In this document: positions 17,087-25,738 of the stretch, in pieces
Numbering within the stretch: the first letter of the stretch is position 1
Layout: the number at the start of each line of letters is the position of its first letter
Notes under the pieces: generated by a model
What the model was told of the DNA's origin: nothing
Database searches by the model: none
What the model saw: only the letters and a program-made list of their open reading frames with translations
Assembly: GCA_002067975.1 (NCBI GenBank)
Contig: MVRS01000054.1
Coordinates: forward strand, 1-37,238
Direction of reading: 5' to 3'
DNA: 37,238 bases
Origin: Syntrophorhabdus sp. PtaU1.Bin058
Lineage (GTDB): Bacteria; Desulfobacterota; Syntrophorhabdia; Syntrophorhabdales; Syntrophorhabdaceae
Position numbers and translations under genes: made by a program

Positions 17087-18466
17087 ATGAAGGTGCTTCT
17101 CATCAATCCTTCCATTTATGATTTTGCCGCATACGGCTTCTGGTCCAGCCCGCTGGGTCTCCTCTACGTGGGGAGCATCCTCCGAAAGAACGGCGCGGAT
17201 CTGCATTTCATCGATTGCATGCGGGCCGTAGAGGCAAAGAGGAAGGCAGACGGAAGGGCGCCGTTTGTAAAGGAAAGGGTGCCCAAGCCGGACGCCCTGA
17301 AGGGCATACGGAGACATTACAGGAGATACGGCATCTCACGGGAGACGCTGGTTGGGGAACTCGCCCGCATGGACAAGCCCGACCTTGTGCTTATCACCTC
17401 CATCATGACCTACTGGTATCCGGGCACAAAAGAGGCCGTCGGGGCCGCACGAGAGGTCTTCCCGGGATCAAAGATAGTCGTCGGCGGCATCTATCCGTCG
17501 CTCTGCGAGGAAGAGGCAGGGCGGCAACTGCGAAGTGCGGACCTTATCGTGAAACACAACGAGATGGAGAGGTTTTACGGGTTTGTCGAAGATGCGCTGT
17601 CAACAACGCTCGCCTTCAGGCCCTCCATATACGATCTGGATGTCCTCCCCTATCCCTGCTATGACCTCTGTGACGATATACCCTTTGTGCCGCTCCTCAC
17701 CTCCTTCGGGTGCATATACCGGTGCACCTACTGCGCAACGCCCTATATGCATCCCTCCATCGTGCGAAGGAGCCACCATTCGGTCATGGAGGAGATACAA
17801 TACTGGCACGGTCACGGGGTAAAACGGTTCGCCATCTACGACGATAATTTCCTCTACGAAAAAGAGCGCTACGTGAAACCTCTTTTGAAGGGGATCGCGA
17901 AGCTCCCCTTTCGTATTGATATATACAACCCGAACGCGGTCAATGCGGCGCTTATCGATGAAGAACTGGCGGAACTTTTTTGTGCATCGGGCTTTCAGGA
18001 ATTGAGGATCGGCCTTGAGACGATCGATCCCGATACCCAGAGGTCAACGGGGGGCAAGGTCAGCACAAAGGTCTTTGAAAAGGCCCTGACCGTCCTCAGG
18101 GGTGCGGGGTTCGATATGGAGAAGGTGAGCGTCTATATCCTGGCAGGGCTTCCTTTCCAAAGGTGGGAGGCGGTGAAGGATGCCATCGACTATCTCTTTT
18201 CACTGGGCGTGAGGCCCTACATAGCGGAATACACACCCATACCCCATACGGAGATGTTCGAGAAATATCACCACAACGCGCGGTACCCCGTCATGCAGGA
18301 CGCCCTCTATCAGAATAACGCGCTCCTCCCCTTTGCGTGGGAAGGATTTACCGAAAAGGACCTCTATTATTTGAAAGGGTATTTACAAAAAAGGCCCTAT
18401 TCCCAGTTCACCACGTCCCTGTCTTCTCCCTCGCCGCCCGGAGAACCATCCCGGCCATATGAATAG
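17087..18466 (+). CDS. B12-binding-domain radical SAM protein
   Basis: A 459-residue protein with an N-terminal Rossmann-like cobalamin-binding-type domain (about 1-180; starts MKVLLINPS, then GLLYVGSILRKNG) and a radical SAM domain. The 4Fe-4S cysteines are C209, C213 and C216 (CIYRCTYC). Enzymes of this layout carry out methylations, ring changes or C-C bond formation in lipid, hopanoid, chlorophyll or natural-product pathways; the substrate here is unknown. The canonical DxHxxG cobalamin motif is not evident. The frame opens at 16991, but the ATG at 17087 gives the standard family N-terminus; the longer version would read through the repeat element. The last about 23 codons lie antisense to the end of gspG. 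Confidence 0.88.
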   Translation: MKVLLINPSIYDFAAYGFWSSPLGLLYVGSILRKNGADLHFIDCMRAVEAKRKADGRAPFVKERVPKPDALKGIRRHYRRYGISRETLVGELARMDKPDLVLITSIMTYWYPGTKEAVGAAREVFPGSKIVVGGIYPSLCEEEAGRQLRSADLIVKHNEMERFYGFVEDALSTTLAFRPSIYDLDVLPYPCYDLCDDIPFVPLLTSFGCIYRCTYCATPYMHPSIVRRSHHSVMEEIQYWHGHGVKRFAIYDDNFLYEKERYVKPLLKGIAKLPFRIDIYNPNAVNAALIDEELAELFCASGFQELRIGLETIDPDTQRSTGGKVSTKVFEKALTVLRGAGFDMEKVSVYILAGLPFQRWEAVKDAIDYLFSLGVRPYIAEYTPIPHTEMFEKYHHNARYPVMQDALYQNNALLPFAWEGFTEKDLYYLKGYLQKRPYSQFTTSLSSPSPPGEPSRPYE

Positions 18467-18825
18467 AGGTCATATTCGCCGTGCGGCCCGGGACACTGGT
18501 AACTATAGGGCTTTCCCCATGGATCGTTCGGGAGCCCCTTTTGCAGATAGGGACCTTCCCAGTTCTGGATACCGGGGTTTGCGGTAAGGGCGCCGAGGCC
18601 TTCCTGCGTGGTGGGGTAACGTCCCACGTCAAGATGGAAATGATCGAGCGCCTGCCCCAGCATCTCGATTTGTGCCTTTGCCGCGGTCTGCTTGCCCTTC
18701 CCAAGTTTTGGAAACAATCTCGGCCCTACGAGGGCGGCGAGAAGTCCCACGATGACCATCACGACCAGTAGCTCAATAAGCGTGAATCCCTGCCGGTTAC
18801 CGGCTCTTAACGTTTTAGCGAACAC
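18397..18825 (-). CDS. gspG: Type II secretion major pseudopilin GspG
   Basis: A 142-residue major pseudopilin, the subunit of the periplasmic pseudopilus that drives type II secretion. The prepilin leader is 13 residues ending RQG, cleaved before FTLIELLVVM, with the conserved Glu at mature position 5. The C-terminal domain shows the GspG calcium-loop ending (SPGGEGED...NW) and NDPWG. An ATG at 18840 is in frame, but the AGGAGG motif lies just inside it and is perfectly spaced from the GTG at 18825, which I take as the start. Unusually, it is not in the gsp operon but divergent from gspD, with its own promoter. Confidence 0.93.
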   Translation of the reverse strand: MFAKTLRAGNRQGFTLIELLVVMVIVGLLAALVGPRLFPKLGKGKQTAAKAQIEMLGQALDHFHLDVGRYPTTQEGLGALTANPGIQNWEGPYLQKGLPNDPWGKPYSYQCPGPHGEYDLYSYGRDGSPGGEGEDRDVVNWE

Positions 18826-18853
18826 CTTGACCTCCTGCATAGATACTTTTTTA

Positions 18854-18882
18854 TATATACAGAACCTTGCCGTCGAGGTCAA
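18854..18882 (-). promoter_or_regulatory. Sigma70-type promoter of gspG
   Basis: On the minus strand, TTGACC (complement of 18877-18882) and TATATA (complement of 18854-18859) are separated by 17 bases. The predicted start near 18847 leaves a short leader with AGGAGG at 18831-18836 before the GTG at 18825, which also supports that start codon. Confidence 0.65.
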
Positions 18883-19082
18883 TAAGCGCTGAACGTGCGG
18901 CGCCATGGGTTTGCGCATGGATTATGGAGTCTGACGGCCTTGATCGGCAACCCTTTTCATCCACAGACCGTGTCCTGTAACTATCGGTATTTTTAAGCCG
19001 TTAGTGATAACGAAGGAGGCCGCGATCGTGCCCGCTATACCCCGGATCGCAATGAAATAACAGCGAAAAACAGGGATGAGGC
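18883..19082. other. Divergent intergenic region between gspG and gspD, no gene seen
   Basis: About 470 bases separate gspG from gspD. Apart from the gspG promoter and the 58-bp element at 19083-19140, this part shows no convincing gene. A GTG at 19028 behind AAGGAGG opens only a 10-codon frame. Confidence 0.5.
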
Positions 19083-19140
19083 TTAATAAAAAATTAATCT
19101 TTTTTTAACACCGCTGTAACATTGTTTTGATACCTTCTCA
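19083..19140 (+). promoter_or_regulatory. Copy A of a 58-bp promoter element, upstream of gspD
   Basis: The order is an A/T block TTAATAAAAAATTAA (19083-19097), TTAACA (19105-19110), 5 bases, GTAACA (19116-19121), then TTTTGATACCTTCTCA with an extended -10 (TGA-TACCTT, 19131-19136). The TAACA repeats have an 11-bp period, as at PhoB/PhoP-type promoters where the activator replaces the -35. Copies B (29524-29581) and C (31421-31478) each match it at 47 of 58 positions without gaps. It lies 160 bases before gspD. Confidence 0.7.
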
Positions 19141-19299
19141 ACGTTCACACATATTCATAGCAGGGCTGGAGAGAAATACGACCGGCTGATAAATACACGC
19201 CATGATGCCTCGAAGCCACATTCGGAAAGCCTGTTATAGGGAGCCGGATAATTTTTCTTTATGTATCGGTGAAAGGGTAACGATAAGGAGAACGATCCC

Positions 19300-21513
19300 T
19301 TGAAAAGCAGCCTCATCTTTGCGCTCCTCCTGTTTTTTCTCTGGAATGTACCGGCGATTTATGCCGACAACGAGCCTCAGCAGGCAACATCTCAGCAGGC
19401 AACATCTCAGCAGGCAACATCTCAGCAGGCAACATCTCAGCAGGCAACATCTCAGCAGGCAACATCTCAGCAGGCAACATCTCAGCAGGCAACATCTCAG
19501 CAGGCAACATCTCAGCAGGCACAACAGAATGGCAACATCTCGCAAGGCGAGCAGGGGCAATCCCAACAGACGCACACCGAAAGGCCCGCAGGGCAGGTGC
19601 AGCAGCGTTCAGCGCCGTCATCGCCGCTACGCAGCAGGCCTTTCGCGCCCTCGAGGACCGGCTTTAACAGGGGCGGACCCATCAGCCTCAACTTCGATGA
19701 TGCGGATATCTATTCGGTCATACAGACCGTCTTCGGGGAGATATTGAAGGTCAATTATGTTGTCGATCAGCGGGTAAAGGGCAGGGTGACGTTCCGCTCT
19801 GTAGCGCCTGTGGCCATTGCGCAGGTTCTTCCCCTGATGGAGACGATCCTCCGCATAGCCGGTGTCGGCATCGTTGAAGAGAGCGGCCTGTACCGCCTTG
19901 TCCCTATCGGTGATGTCGCGAAAGAGCCTGCAGAGGTAATGATCGGCAGGGATACCGATACCATGAGCACCCAGGGGAAATCGGTTATCCAGGTTGTGCC
20001 TATCTCGTATATAAGCTCTTCTGAGATCGTAAAACTTGTTACGCCCTTTCTGACAACGAATGCCATTGCAATCGACATGCCTACAACGAACCACATCATA
20101 CTCGTCGATACCGATGCCAACATAAAGAGGATCCTGAACATCATCAATTTTTTTGACAGCGAACAGACAAAGAAGAAAAAACCGCAGGTCTTTGTCTACC
20201 ACCTGCAGAATAATAAGGCCAGGGACGTTGCGGCCATCCTCCAGCAGGTCTTTTCCACCCCGGCGATAGGGACAGCGTCTTCTCCATCGACAACAACGGT
20301 CACGACCTCGACCTCAACTACCCCCGGATTGACCGCACAATCCGTAACAGGCGCAGCGCAACAGCCGCCGCGCCCGACAGCGCCGTCCCTGGCCTCGGGC
20401 CTCACCTCGTTATCGCCTCCCGCAGGCGCCGGCAGTTCGCTCATATCGAATATTACGAAGATCATCCCCGATGAGAACCTGAACCTCCTTATCGTCCTTG
20501 CCCTGCCGGAAGATTATGAGCTGATAAAAAGCGCAATCGAAAAGGTCGATATTATACCGAGACAGGTAGTCCTCGAAGGGGTGATCGCCCAGATAACATT
20601 AAAAGACGATCTGAGCCTCGGCGTTTCATGGGCCCTGCAATTCAAATCAGGTACATTTTTCAACAGGTCCGGCGCCGGGGGCTTTCTCGGGTTCGACGCA
20701 CCGGGAGCGGACATCGTGACGACCACCACCACATCCTCCACGACCACCACTACCGCAACGGCAACGGGCACAGGGCAATTCACCTTTGCAGGCACCCTGG
20801 GAAGGGACGCCAAGGCCGTTATCAATATGCTTGCCACTGATTCGCGCGTAAAGCTTCTCGCCGTGCCCCATGTCATTGTCTCCGACAATAAAGAGGCCCG
20901 CATCCAGGTCGGCGACCAGGTGCCGATTGTGACCTCCGAGACGTTCGGATCGACAACGGTCGCCCCGCAACGGACGATCCAGTATAAAGACATCGGCATC
21001 ATCCTCAAGGTAAAGCCCCGCATCAACGAGGGCGGTCTCGTTTCACTCGACATTGCACAGGAGGTCTCATCATATTCGATCAAGAAGATCACCGGCACCG
21101 ATGAAGGCATCATCCTGAGCAAGACGGAAGCAACGACAAACCTCGTTGTACAGAGCGGGCAGACGATCATTATCGGCGGTCTTATCAGGGAAGACGTTAC
21201 GAAGACGCGGGTCGGCATACCGATCTTAAGCAGGATACCCCTTCTGGGTTATTTCTTCGGCAACACAACGGACAATAATGACCGGACAGAACTGATAATC
21301 CTCCTGACCCCCCGCGTCATCAAAAACCAGGAAGACGCCGGTTCCGTTACATCGGATTACATCGAGGGCATCACCACCTTGGGAGGCCACCTGAAAAAGG
21401 ATGAGTTCTTAAGGAACAAGAAAAAGAACGTACCGCGCAGCGCCCCCGGAGAAAAGACATCCGGAGACGGCGCGGACAATACGGGCAATGGCGACAAGGG
21501 GGTTATTCCGTGA
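19300..21513 (+). CDS. gspD: Type II secretion secretin GspD
   Basis: A 737-residue outer-membrane secretin forming the gated exit channel of the secreton. The Sec signal peptide covers about residues 1-22 (ends AIYA). A low-complexity (QQATS)9 tract follows, then the N0 domain starting near 128 (ISLNFDDADIYSVIQ), N1/N2-type domains with a Thr/Ser/Pro-rich linker near 325-385, and the secretin core (about 520-680). The core includes VPHVIVSDNKEA, QVGDQVPIV, and IIIGGLIREDVTKT with GIPILSRIPLLGYFF. The start is TTG behind AAGGAG. No lipobox is seen. It overlaps gspE by 4 bases and opens the gspDEFHIJKLMC operon under promoter element A. Confidence 0.95.
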   Translation: MKSSLIFALLLFFLWNVPAIYADNEPQQATSQQATSQQATSQQATSQQATSQQATSQQATSQQATSQQATSQQAQQNGNISQGEQGQSQQTHTERPAGQVQQRSAPSSPLRSRPFAPSRTGFNRGGPISLNFDDADIYSVIQTVFGEILKVNYVVDQRVKGRVTFRSVAPVAIAQVLPLMETILRIAGVGIVEESGLYRLVPIGDVAKEPAEVMIGRDTDTMSTQGKSVIQVVPISYISSSEIVKLVTPFLTTNAIAIDMPTTNHIILVDTDANIKRILNIINFFDSEQTKKKKPQVFVYHLQNNKARDVAAILQQVFSTPAIGTASSPSTTTVTTSTSTTPGLTAQSVTGAAQQPPRPTAPSLASGLTSLSPPAGAGSSLISNITKIIPDENLNLLIVLALPEDYELIKSAIEKVDIIPRQVVLEGVIAQITLKDDLSLGVSWALQFKSGTFFNRSGAGGFLGFDAPGADIVTTTTTSSTTTTTATATGTGQFTFAGTLGRDAKAVINMLATDSRVKLLAVPHVIVSDNKEARIQVGDQVPIVTSETFGSTTVAPQRTIQYKDIGIILKVKPRINEGGLVSLDIAQEVSSYSIKKITGTDEGIILSKTEATTNLVVQSGQTIIIGGLIREDVTKTRVGIPILSRIPLLGYFFGNTTDNNDRTELIILLTPRVIKNQEDAGSVTSDYIEGITTLGGHLKKDEFLRNKKKNVPRSAPGEKTSGDGADNTGNGDKGVIP
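19378..19512 (+). repeat. Nine identical 15-bp tandem repeats inside gspD, encoding (QQATS)9
   Basis: The unit CAGCAGGCAACATCT is repeated nine times without a single base difference, with a partial tenth unit after it. Because the unit is a multiple of three, copy-number change alters linker length but not frame. Perfect identity implies recent expansion or active slippage. Confidence 0.97.
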
Positions 21514-23021
21514 TCCTCACCGCTGAAGAATTTCCAAAGGTGCCGATCATCATCGACGGCATATCCCCGCGTTTTATCCGTGAGAACAAGATAATCCCCA
21601 TGGAGCTGAGAAACAACACGTTAAAGGTCATTATGGCCGATCCCGGCAGGAAAGAGATCATCGAGGCCCTGCGTGTGGCAATAGCAGGGGACATAGTGGT
21701 CTATACCGGCGATCCGGCAACGATCGATGAGCATATATCAAGGTTTTACAGCCAGGAAACGCAGAACATCAACAGGATAATCGAGGGCATCGACGAGCAG
21801 AACCTGGAATTCATCAAAGAGACCGAGGAGGAAGATATCGGCCACCTCAAGGACCTTGCATCAGAGGCCCCCATCATCAAGCTTGTAAATCTCCTTATCA
21901 CGCGGGCAGTAGAGGGCAGGGCCAGCGATATCCACATCGAGCCCTTTGAGGATGAGATCACGATACGGTACCGTATCGACGGCATACTCCACGATATTGA
22001 GTCCGTTCCGAAGAGGCTGCAGGCGGCAATAATATCGAGGGTGAAGATCATGGCAAAGCTGAACATCGCGGAACGGAGACTGCCCCAGGACGGGCGTATA
22101 CGGCTTCGCGTCGGTGAGCGGGAGATCGATCTCAGGATCTCAACGATACCCATACTCCACGGCGAAAGCGTGGTCATGAGGATACTGGACAAGGAAAGCG
22201 TGGTCATCGAACTCGATTCCCTCGGCTTTATGCCTGACGTGCTTGAAAGGTTCAATCATCTGATACAGAGACCGAACGGTATTATCCTTGTAACGGGGCC
22301 TACCGGGAGCGGCAAGACGACAACGCTCTACGGGGCGCTGGACAAGATCAACTCGCCGGACAAAAAGATCATTACCGTTGAAGACCCCGTGGAGTACCAG
22401 TTGAAAGGGATCAACCAGATTCAGGTGAAGCCGCAGATAGGTCTTCAGTTTGCCAATACCCTCCGTCATATCGTAAGGCAGGACCCGGACGTAGTCATGA
22501 TCGGCGAGATACGCGACCTTGAGACGGCGGAGATAGCGATCCAGGCCGCCCTCACGGGTCACCTCGTCTTCTCCACGCTCCACACCAATGACGCGCCGAG
22601 CGCGATCACGCGACTCCTCGACATGGGGATCGAGGGCTTTCTCCTGTCGTCAACTATCCGTGGAATACTCGCGCAGAGGTTGGTGCGGGTCATCTGTTCG
22701 GAGTGTAAGGTCGAAAACGGCCTGTCAGACCAGAGGCAGGAGTTGGTGGCCCTCGGTGTACGGAAGGGAATAACCCTTTACGCGGGGCAGGGATGCGAGG
22801 CCTGCGGGCACACGGGATTCAGGGGGAGGATGGGGATCTTTGAATTGCTCGTTGTTGACAACGACATGCGCCAGCTGATCCTGAAAAACGCCGATGCCGC
22901 ACAGATCAGGGAGACTGCGCGAAAGAGCGGCATGAAAACGCTCCTCGAAGACGGCATCGAAAAGATACAGATGGGTACGACAACCTCGATCGAGGTCTTC
23001 AGGGTTACCCGGGAGGATTAA
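21510..23021 (+). CDS. gspE: Type II secretion ATPase GspE
   Basis: A 503-residue cytoplasmic ATPase that powers pseudopilus assembly. After an N-terminal GspE-N domain (about 1-110), the core holds the Walker A lysine K269 in GPTGSGKT, the Asp box, Walker B and His box (GEIRDLETAEIA, then STLHTND). A four-cysteine zinc site has C396/C399 (CSEC) and C429/C432 (CEAC), typical of GspE/PilB. The start is a GTG overlapping the gspD stop by four bases. All catalytic motifs are intact. Confidence 0.97.
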   Translation: MILTAEEFPKVPIIIDGISPRFIRENKIIPMELRNNTLKVIMADPGRKEIIEALRVAIAGDIVVYTGDPATIDEHISRFYSQETQNINRIIEGIDEQNLEFIKETEEEDIGHLKDLASEAPIIKLVNLLITRAVEGRASDIHIEPFEDEITIRYRIDGILHDIESVPKRLQAAIISRVKIMAKLNIAERRLPQDGRIRLRVGEREIDLRISTIPILHGESVVMRILDKESVVIELDSLGFMPDVLERFNHLIQRPNGIILVTGPTGSGKTTTLYGALDKINSPDKKIITVEDPVEYQLKGINQIQVKPQIGLQFANTLRHIVRQDPDVVMIGEIRDLETAEIAIQAALTGHLVFSTLHTNDAPSAITRLLDMGIEGFLLSSTIRGILAQRLVRVICSECKVENGLSDQRQELVALGVRKGITLYAGQGCEACGHTGFRGRMGIFELLVVDNDMRQLILKNADAAQIRETARKSGMKTLLEDGIEKIQMGTTTSIEVFRVTRED

Positions 23022-24215
23022 ATGGCCGTCTACTCTTACACCGCCTCCACCCTTGAGGGCTCGATCGTCGAAGGTGTTATCGAGGCGCCGGATGAAAAGG
23101 GCGCCGGCGAACAACTGAAAAATATCGGTGTGATACCGCTCAGGATAACCGCCCCGCGTCAGCGCCTCGGCAGGACCCTTGCGATACGGTCGTCAAAAGG
23201 CGGCCTTCTTACGTTCACAGCGGAATTGTCCGCCCTGCTCAGCGCCGGGCTTCCCATTGACAGGAGCCTTAATATCCTGTCCGGGATATCAGAAGGAAAG
23301 GAGATGAAGGAGGTCATCCATTCCATACTGAAGCAGATCCGCGAAGGGAGCTCCTTTTCGGATGCCCTCCAGAAGCATCCCAGGATATTTTCCAGGCTCT
23401 ATGTAAGCATGATAAGGGCGGGCGAGACCGGCGGGGTCCTCGATATCGTACTCGACAAGCTCAACGAGTTTCTGGAAACGGCAAAGGAGCTGAAGGAGAA
23501 TATCGTCTCCGCCATGATATACCCCATTATCCTGGCCATAACGGGCGGGGTATCGATCATTGTCCTCCTCACCTTTGTGATCCCGAGGTTTTCCGTCATC
23601 TTCAAAGAACTCGGCGGGTCGCTGCCCTTTTCCACGCAGGTCATCCTGGCGCTGAGTAACGGCCTGCGCTCCTTCTGGTGGGCCAGCATTCCCCTTGTCG
23701 CTGCGGCGTCTTACATGTGTCTGGTCTATACGAGATCGGAGAAGGGCGCCTATAACCGGGACAGGCTCAAGCTGAAACTCCTCGGCGATGTGCTCAGAAA
23801 ACTCGAAACGGCGCGTTTTTGCAGAACGCTGGGAACGCTGATAAAAAGCGGCGTGCCGTTTCTGCAGGCGCTTCAGAACGCGAAGGACGTCATAGGCAAC
23901 AGGGTCATCGCGCATTCTATCGAAGATGTTACAAAAGACGTCAGGGAAGGCAAGGGCGTAGCCGGCCCGCTCATCGAGGCCGACGTCCTGCCTCCCCTGG
24001 CGCTTTCCATGATCAAGGTCGGCGAAGAGACGGGCAGGCTCGACACGATGCTGCTTAAAGTGGCTGCCACATATGAAAAGGGCCTGAAAGACGCGGTGAA
24101 AAGATTTATGAGCATTCTCGAATCGGCAATCATACTGGTGATGGGGCTTGTGATAGCATGTATCGTCGTTTCCATGCTTATGGCGGTCTTCAGCATCCTC
24201 GATCTGCCCTTCTGA
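23022..24215 (+). CDS. gspF: Type II secretion inner-membrane platform protein GspF
   Basis: A 397-residue polytopic inner-membrane protein with two homologous T2SSF domains (about 60-185 and 265-390), separated and followed by membrane helices. Each domain carries the family pattern around SALLSAGLPIDRSLNIL / GTLIKSGVPFLQALQNA and RAGETGG / KVGEETG. It couples the GspE ATPase to the pseudopilins. It begins at the base after the gspE stop, and its stop overlaps the gspH start (TGATG). Confidence 0.97.
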   Translation: MAVYSYTASTLEGSIVEGVIEAPDEKGAGEQLKNIGVIPLRITAPRQRLGRTLAIRSSKGGLLTFTAELSALLSAGLPIDRSLNILSGISEGKEMKEVIHSILKQIREGSSFSDALQKHPRIFSRLYVSMIRAGETGGVLDIVLDKLNEFLETAKELKENIVSAMIYPIILAITGGVSIIVLLTFVIPRFSVIFKELGGSLPFSTQVILALSNGLRSFWWASIPLVAAASYMCLVYTRSEKGAYNRDRLKLKLLGDVLRKLETARFCRTLGTLIKSGVPFLQALQNAKDVIGNRVIAHSIEDVTKDVREGKGVAGPLIEADVLPPLALSMIKVGEETGRLDTMLLKVAATYEKGLKDAVKRFMSILESAIILVMGLVIACIVVSMLMAVFSILDLPF

Positions 24216-24679
24216 TGGATAGCGCAGTGGTGACAGCAAAGGGCATCCGTCGGTTTGATACGGGGTTTACGCTCCTTGAGCTGGTGATCGTTTTTGTGCT
24301 CATTGCGGTTATGCTGAGCCTATCGACGATGTTTTTCACAAATGCCCTTTCCTCCCTGCGGTTAAATTCCGCAGGACGCGAATTGTCGGCAATGCTGCGC
24401 TGCGCGAAGATGCTGGCCAAAAACAAAGGCGAGACACAGACCGTCCTGATCAATATCGATACGGGCCGTTACGGGATCGAAGGCGTGCAGACAAAAAGCA
24501 TCCCCGAAGGGATCGGGATCAGGATCGACGATCCGTTAAGAGGTGAGATCAACGGCGGAAGCTACTCCATCATCTTTCACGAGTCCGGCATTGCCGACGG
24601 AGGTCTTATCACCCTATGGAACAGCAGGAGGACCATCAGCATTGAGATCGACCCGGTTATCGGGGCAATGATTTTATAG
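24215..24679 (+). CDS. gspH: Type II secretion minor pseudopilin GspH
   Basis: A 154-residue minor pseudopilin. The leader ends RFDTG at residue 17 and is followed by FTLLELVIVF, with Glu at mature position 5 and a hydrophobic N-terminal helix. The frame continues upstream into gspF, but the ATG at 24215, overlapping the gspF stop, gives a normal leader length. The position in the operon before gspI and gspJ supports GspH, although its soluble domain is poorly conserved in sequence. Confidence 0.88.
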   Translation: MDSAVVTAKGIRRFDTGFTLLELVIVFVLIAVMLSLSTMFFTNALSSLRLNSAGRELSAMLRCAKMLAKNKGETQTVLINIDTGRYGIEGVQTKSIPEGIGIRIDDPLRGEINGGSYSIIFHESGIADGGLITLWNSRRTISIEIDPVIGAMIL

Positions 24680-24698
24680 CGTGGAGAACCACAATACG

Positions 24699-25118
24699 AT
24701 GAGAGCCGCGGAAATCAAAAAGGCATTGGCACAAGAAGACGGATTTACCCTTCTCGAGGTCCTCGTCGCCTTTGCGCTGCTCGCAACGACAATAACGATC
24801 ATACTGCAGTTGTTTTCACTAAACCTGAAGACGCTCTCCCTGACAGAGGATTACCTGTCCGCGACCGTGAAGGCGGAGACCAGGATGCAGGAGATCCTCG
24901 GCAGTGATACGCTTGCGGAGAGTGCATGGACAGAGGTCACTGACGACGGATACAGGATAGACGTTGCCATATATCCTGTACAGGAAGGAAGGACGAAAAA
25001 CCTGCCGCTGAAGATGATGGAAATCGGACTTACCATGTCATGGAAGAAGGGCACAAAAAACAGATCATTGGTCCTGAGAACGCTGAAGGCGGTGAAGGTA
25101 CAGGTTGATAAGGTATGA
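24699..25118 (+). CDS. gspI: Type II secretion minor pseudopilin GspI
   Basis: A minor pseudopilin of 139 residues. The prepilin site is QEDG|FTLLEVLVAFALL with the conserved Glu at mature position 5; 'FTLLEVLVA' is typical of GspI. The frame also has a GTG at 24681 that would add six residues; I prefer the ATG at 24699 because the purine stretch GTGGAGAA lies upstream of it, but the evidence is slight. It overlaps gspJ by four bases. GspI initiates assembly of the pseudopilus tip with GspJ and GspK. Confidence 0.88.
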   Translation: MRAAEIKKALAQEDGFTLLEVLVAFALLATTITIILQLFSLNLKTLSLTEDYLSATVKAETRMQEILGSDTLAESAWTEVTDDGYRIDVAIYPVQEGRTKNLPLKMMEIGLTMSWKKGTKNRSLVLRTLKAVKVQVDKV

Positions 25119-25738
25119 GGCGGGTGCGGTACAGATTGTCCGGATACTGCGGGGCGCAATCGGGGTTTACGCTTCTGGAGCTGATGATCTCCATTGTCCT
25201 TTTGGGCTTGCTGGTGCTGGTTGTTTCAGGCGCCATGCGGCTTGGATACCGGTCCCTTGAAAAGGGTGAACGGAAGACAGAGGTGCTGGAGAGGCTTACG
25301 GTCTCCTGCACGATCATCGATGCCCAGATCCAGTCGGCAATACCTGTCAACGTGGCGGCAGCCGGTGAGAACCCTTATGTTTTGAGAGGCACAAGAGACT
25401 CTGTCAGGTTCGCGTCGAGCTATTCGCTTCTCGGCGGACAGAAAGGATACGTGGTCGTATCCTACCGCGTTGATACGGATACAAACAACAGGCACGCGCT
25501 TTATGCGCAGGAGAACGTCAGGGGGATCGGGAACGGGAAGGAGATAAAGCTCCTCGAGGGGTTCGATGACATACGCTTTGAATACTGCCTGGGGAAAAAG
25601 GCCGACGGCCGGGAAGAATGGACAGAAGAGTGGCTCTACGACATGAAATTCCCCCTGAAGATCAGGGTGCATCTTCTGCGGGGCGACCGGATAATTTCGA
25701 TGATCGTGCCTATAAGGGCGCAAAGGGCGCAGGCATGA
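25115..25738 (+). CDS. gspJ: Type II secretion minor pseudopilin GspJ
   Basis: A 207-residue pseudopilin with a 17-residue leader ending AQSG and mature start FTLLELMISIVLLGLLV, Glu at mature position 5. The length and the downstream VVSYRVD and EWLYDMKFPLKIRV segments fit GspJ, which is longer than GspH/I. Start and stop both overlap neighbours (ATGA with gspI and with gspK), so these pseudopilins are translationally coupled. Confidence 0.92.
   Translation: MRRVRYRLSGYCGAQSGFTLLELMISIVLLGLLVLVVSGAMRLGYRSLEKGERKTEVLERLTVSCTIIDAQIQSAIPVNVAAAGENPYVLRGTRDSVRFASSYSLLGGQKGYVVVSYRVDTDTNNRHALYAQENVRGIGNGKEIKLLEGFDDIRFEYCLGKKADGREEWTEEWLYDMKFPLKIRVHLLRGDRIISMIVPIRAQRAQA

Noticed and set aside
19234-19747. 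Several long overlapping open frames on both strands over the gspD repeat
   Set aside because: The 15-bp repeat has no stop in most frames, so it opens them by accident; only the GspD frame has a signal peptide, domains and family motifs.
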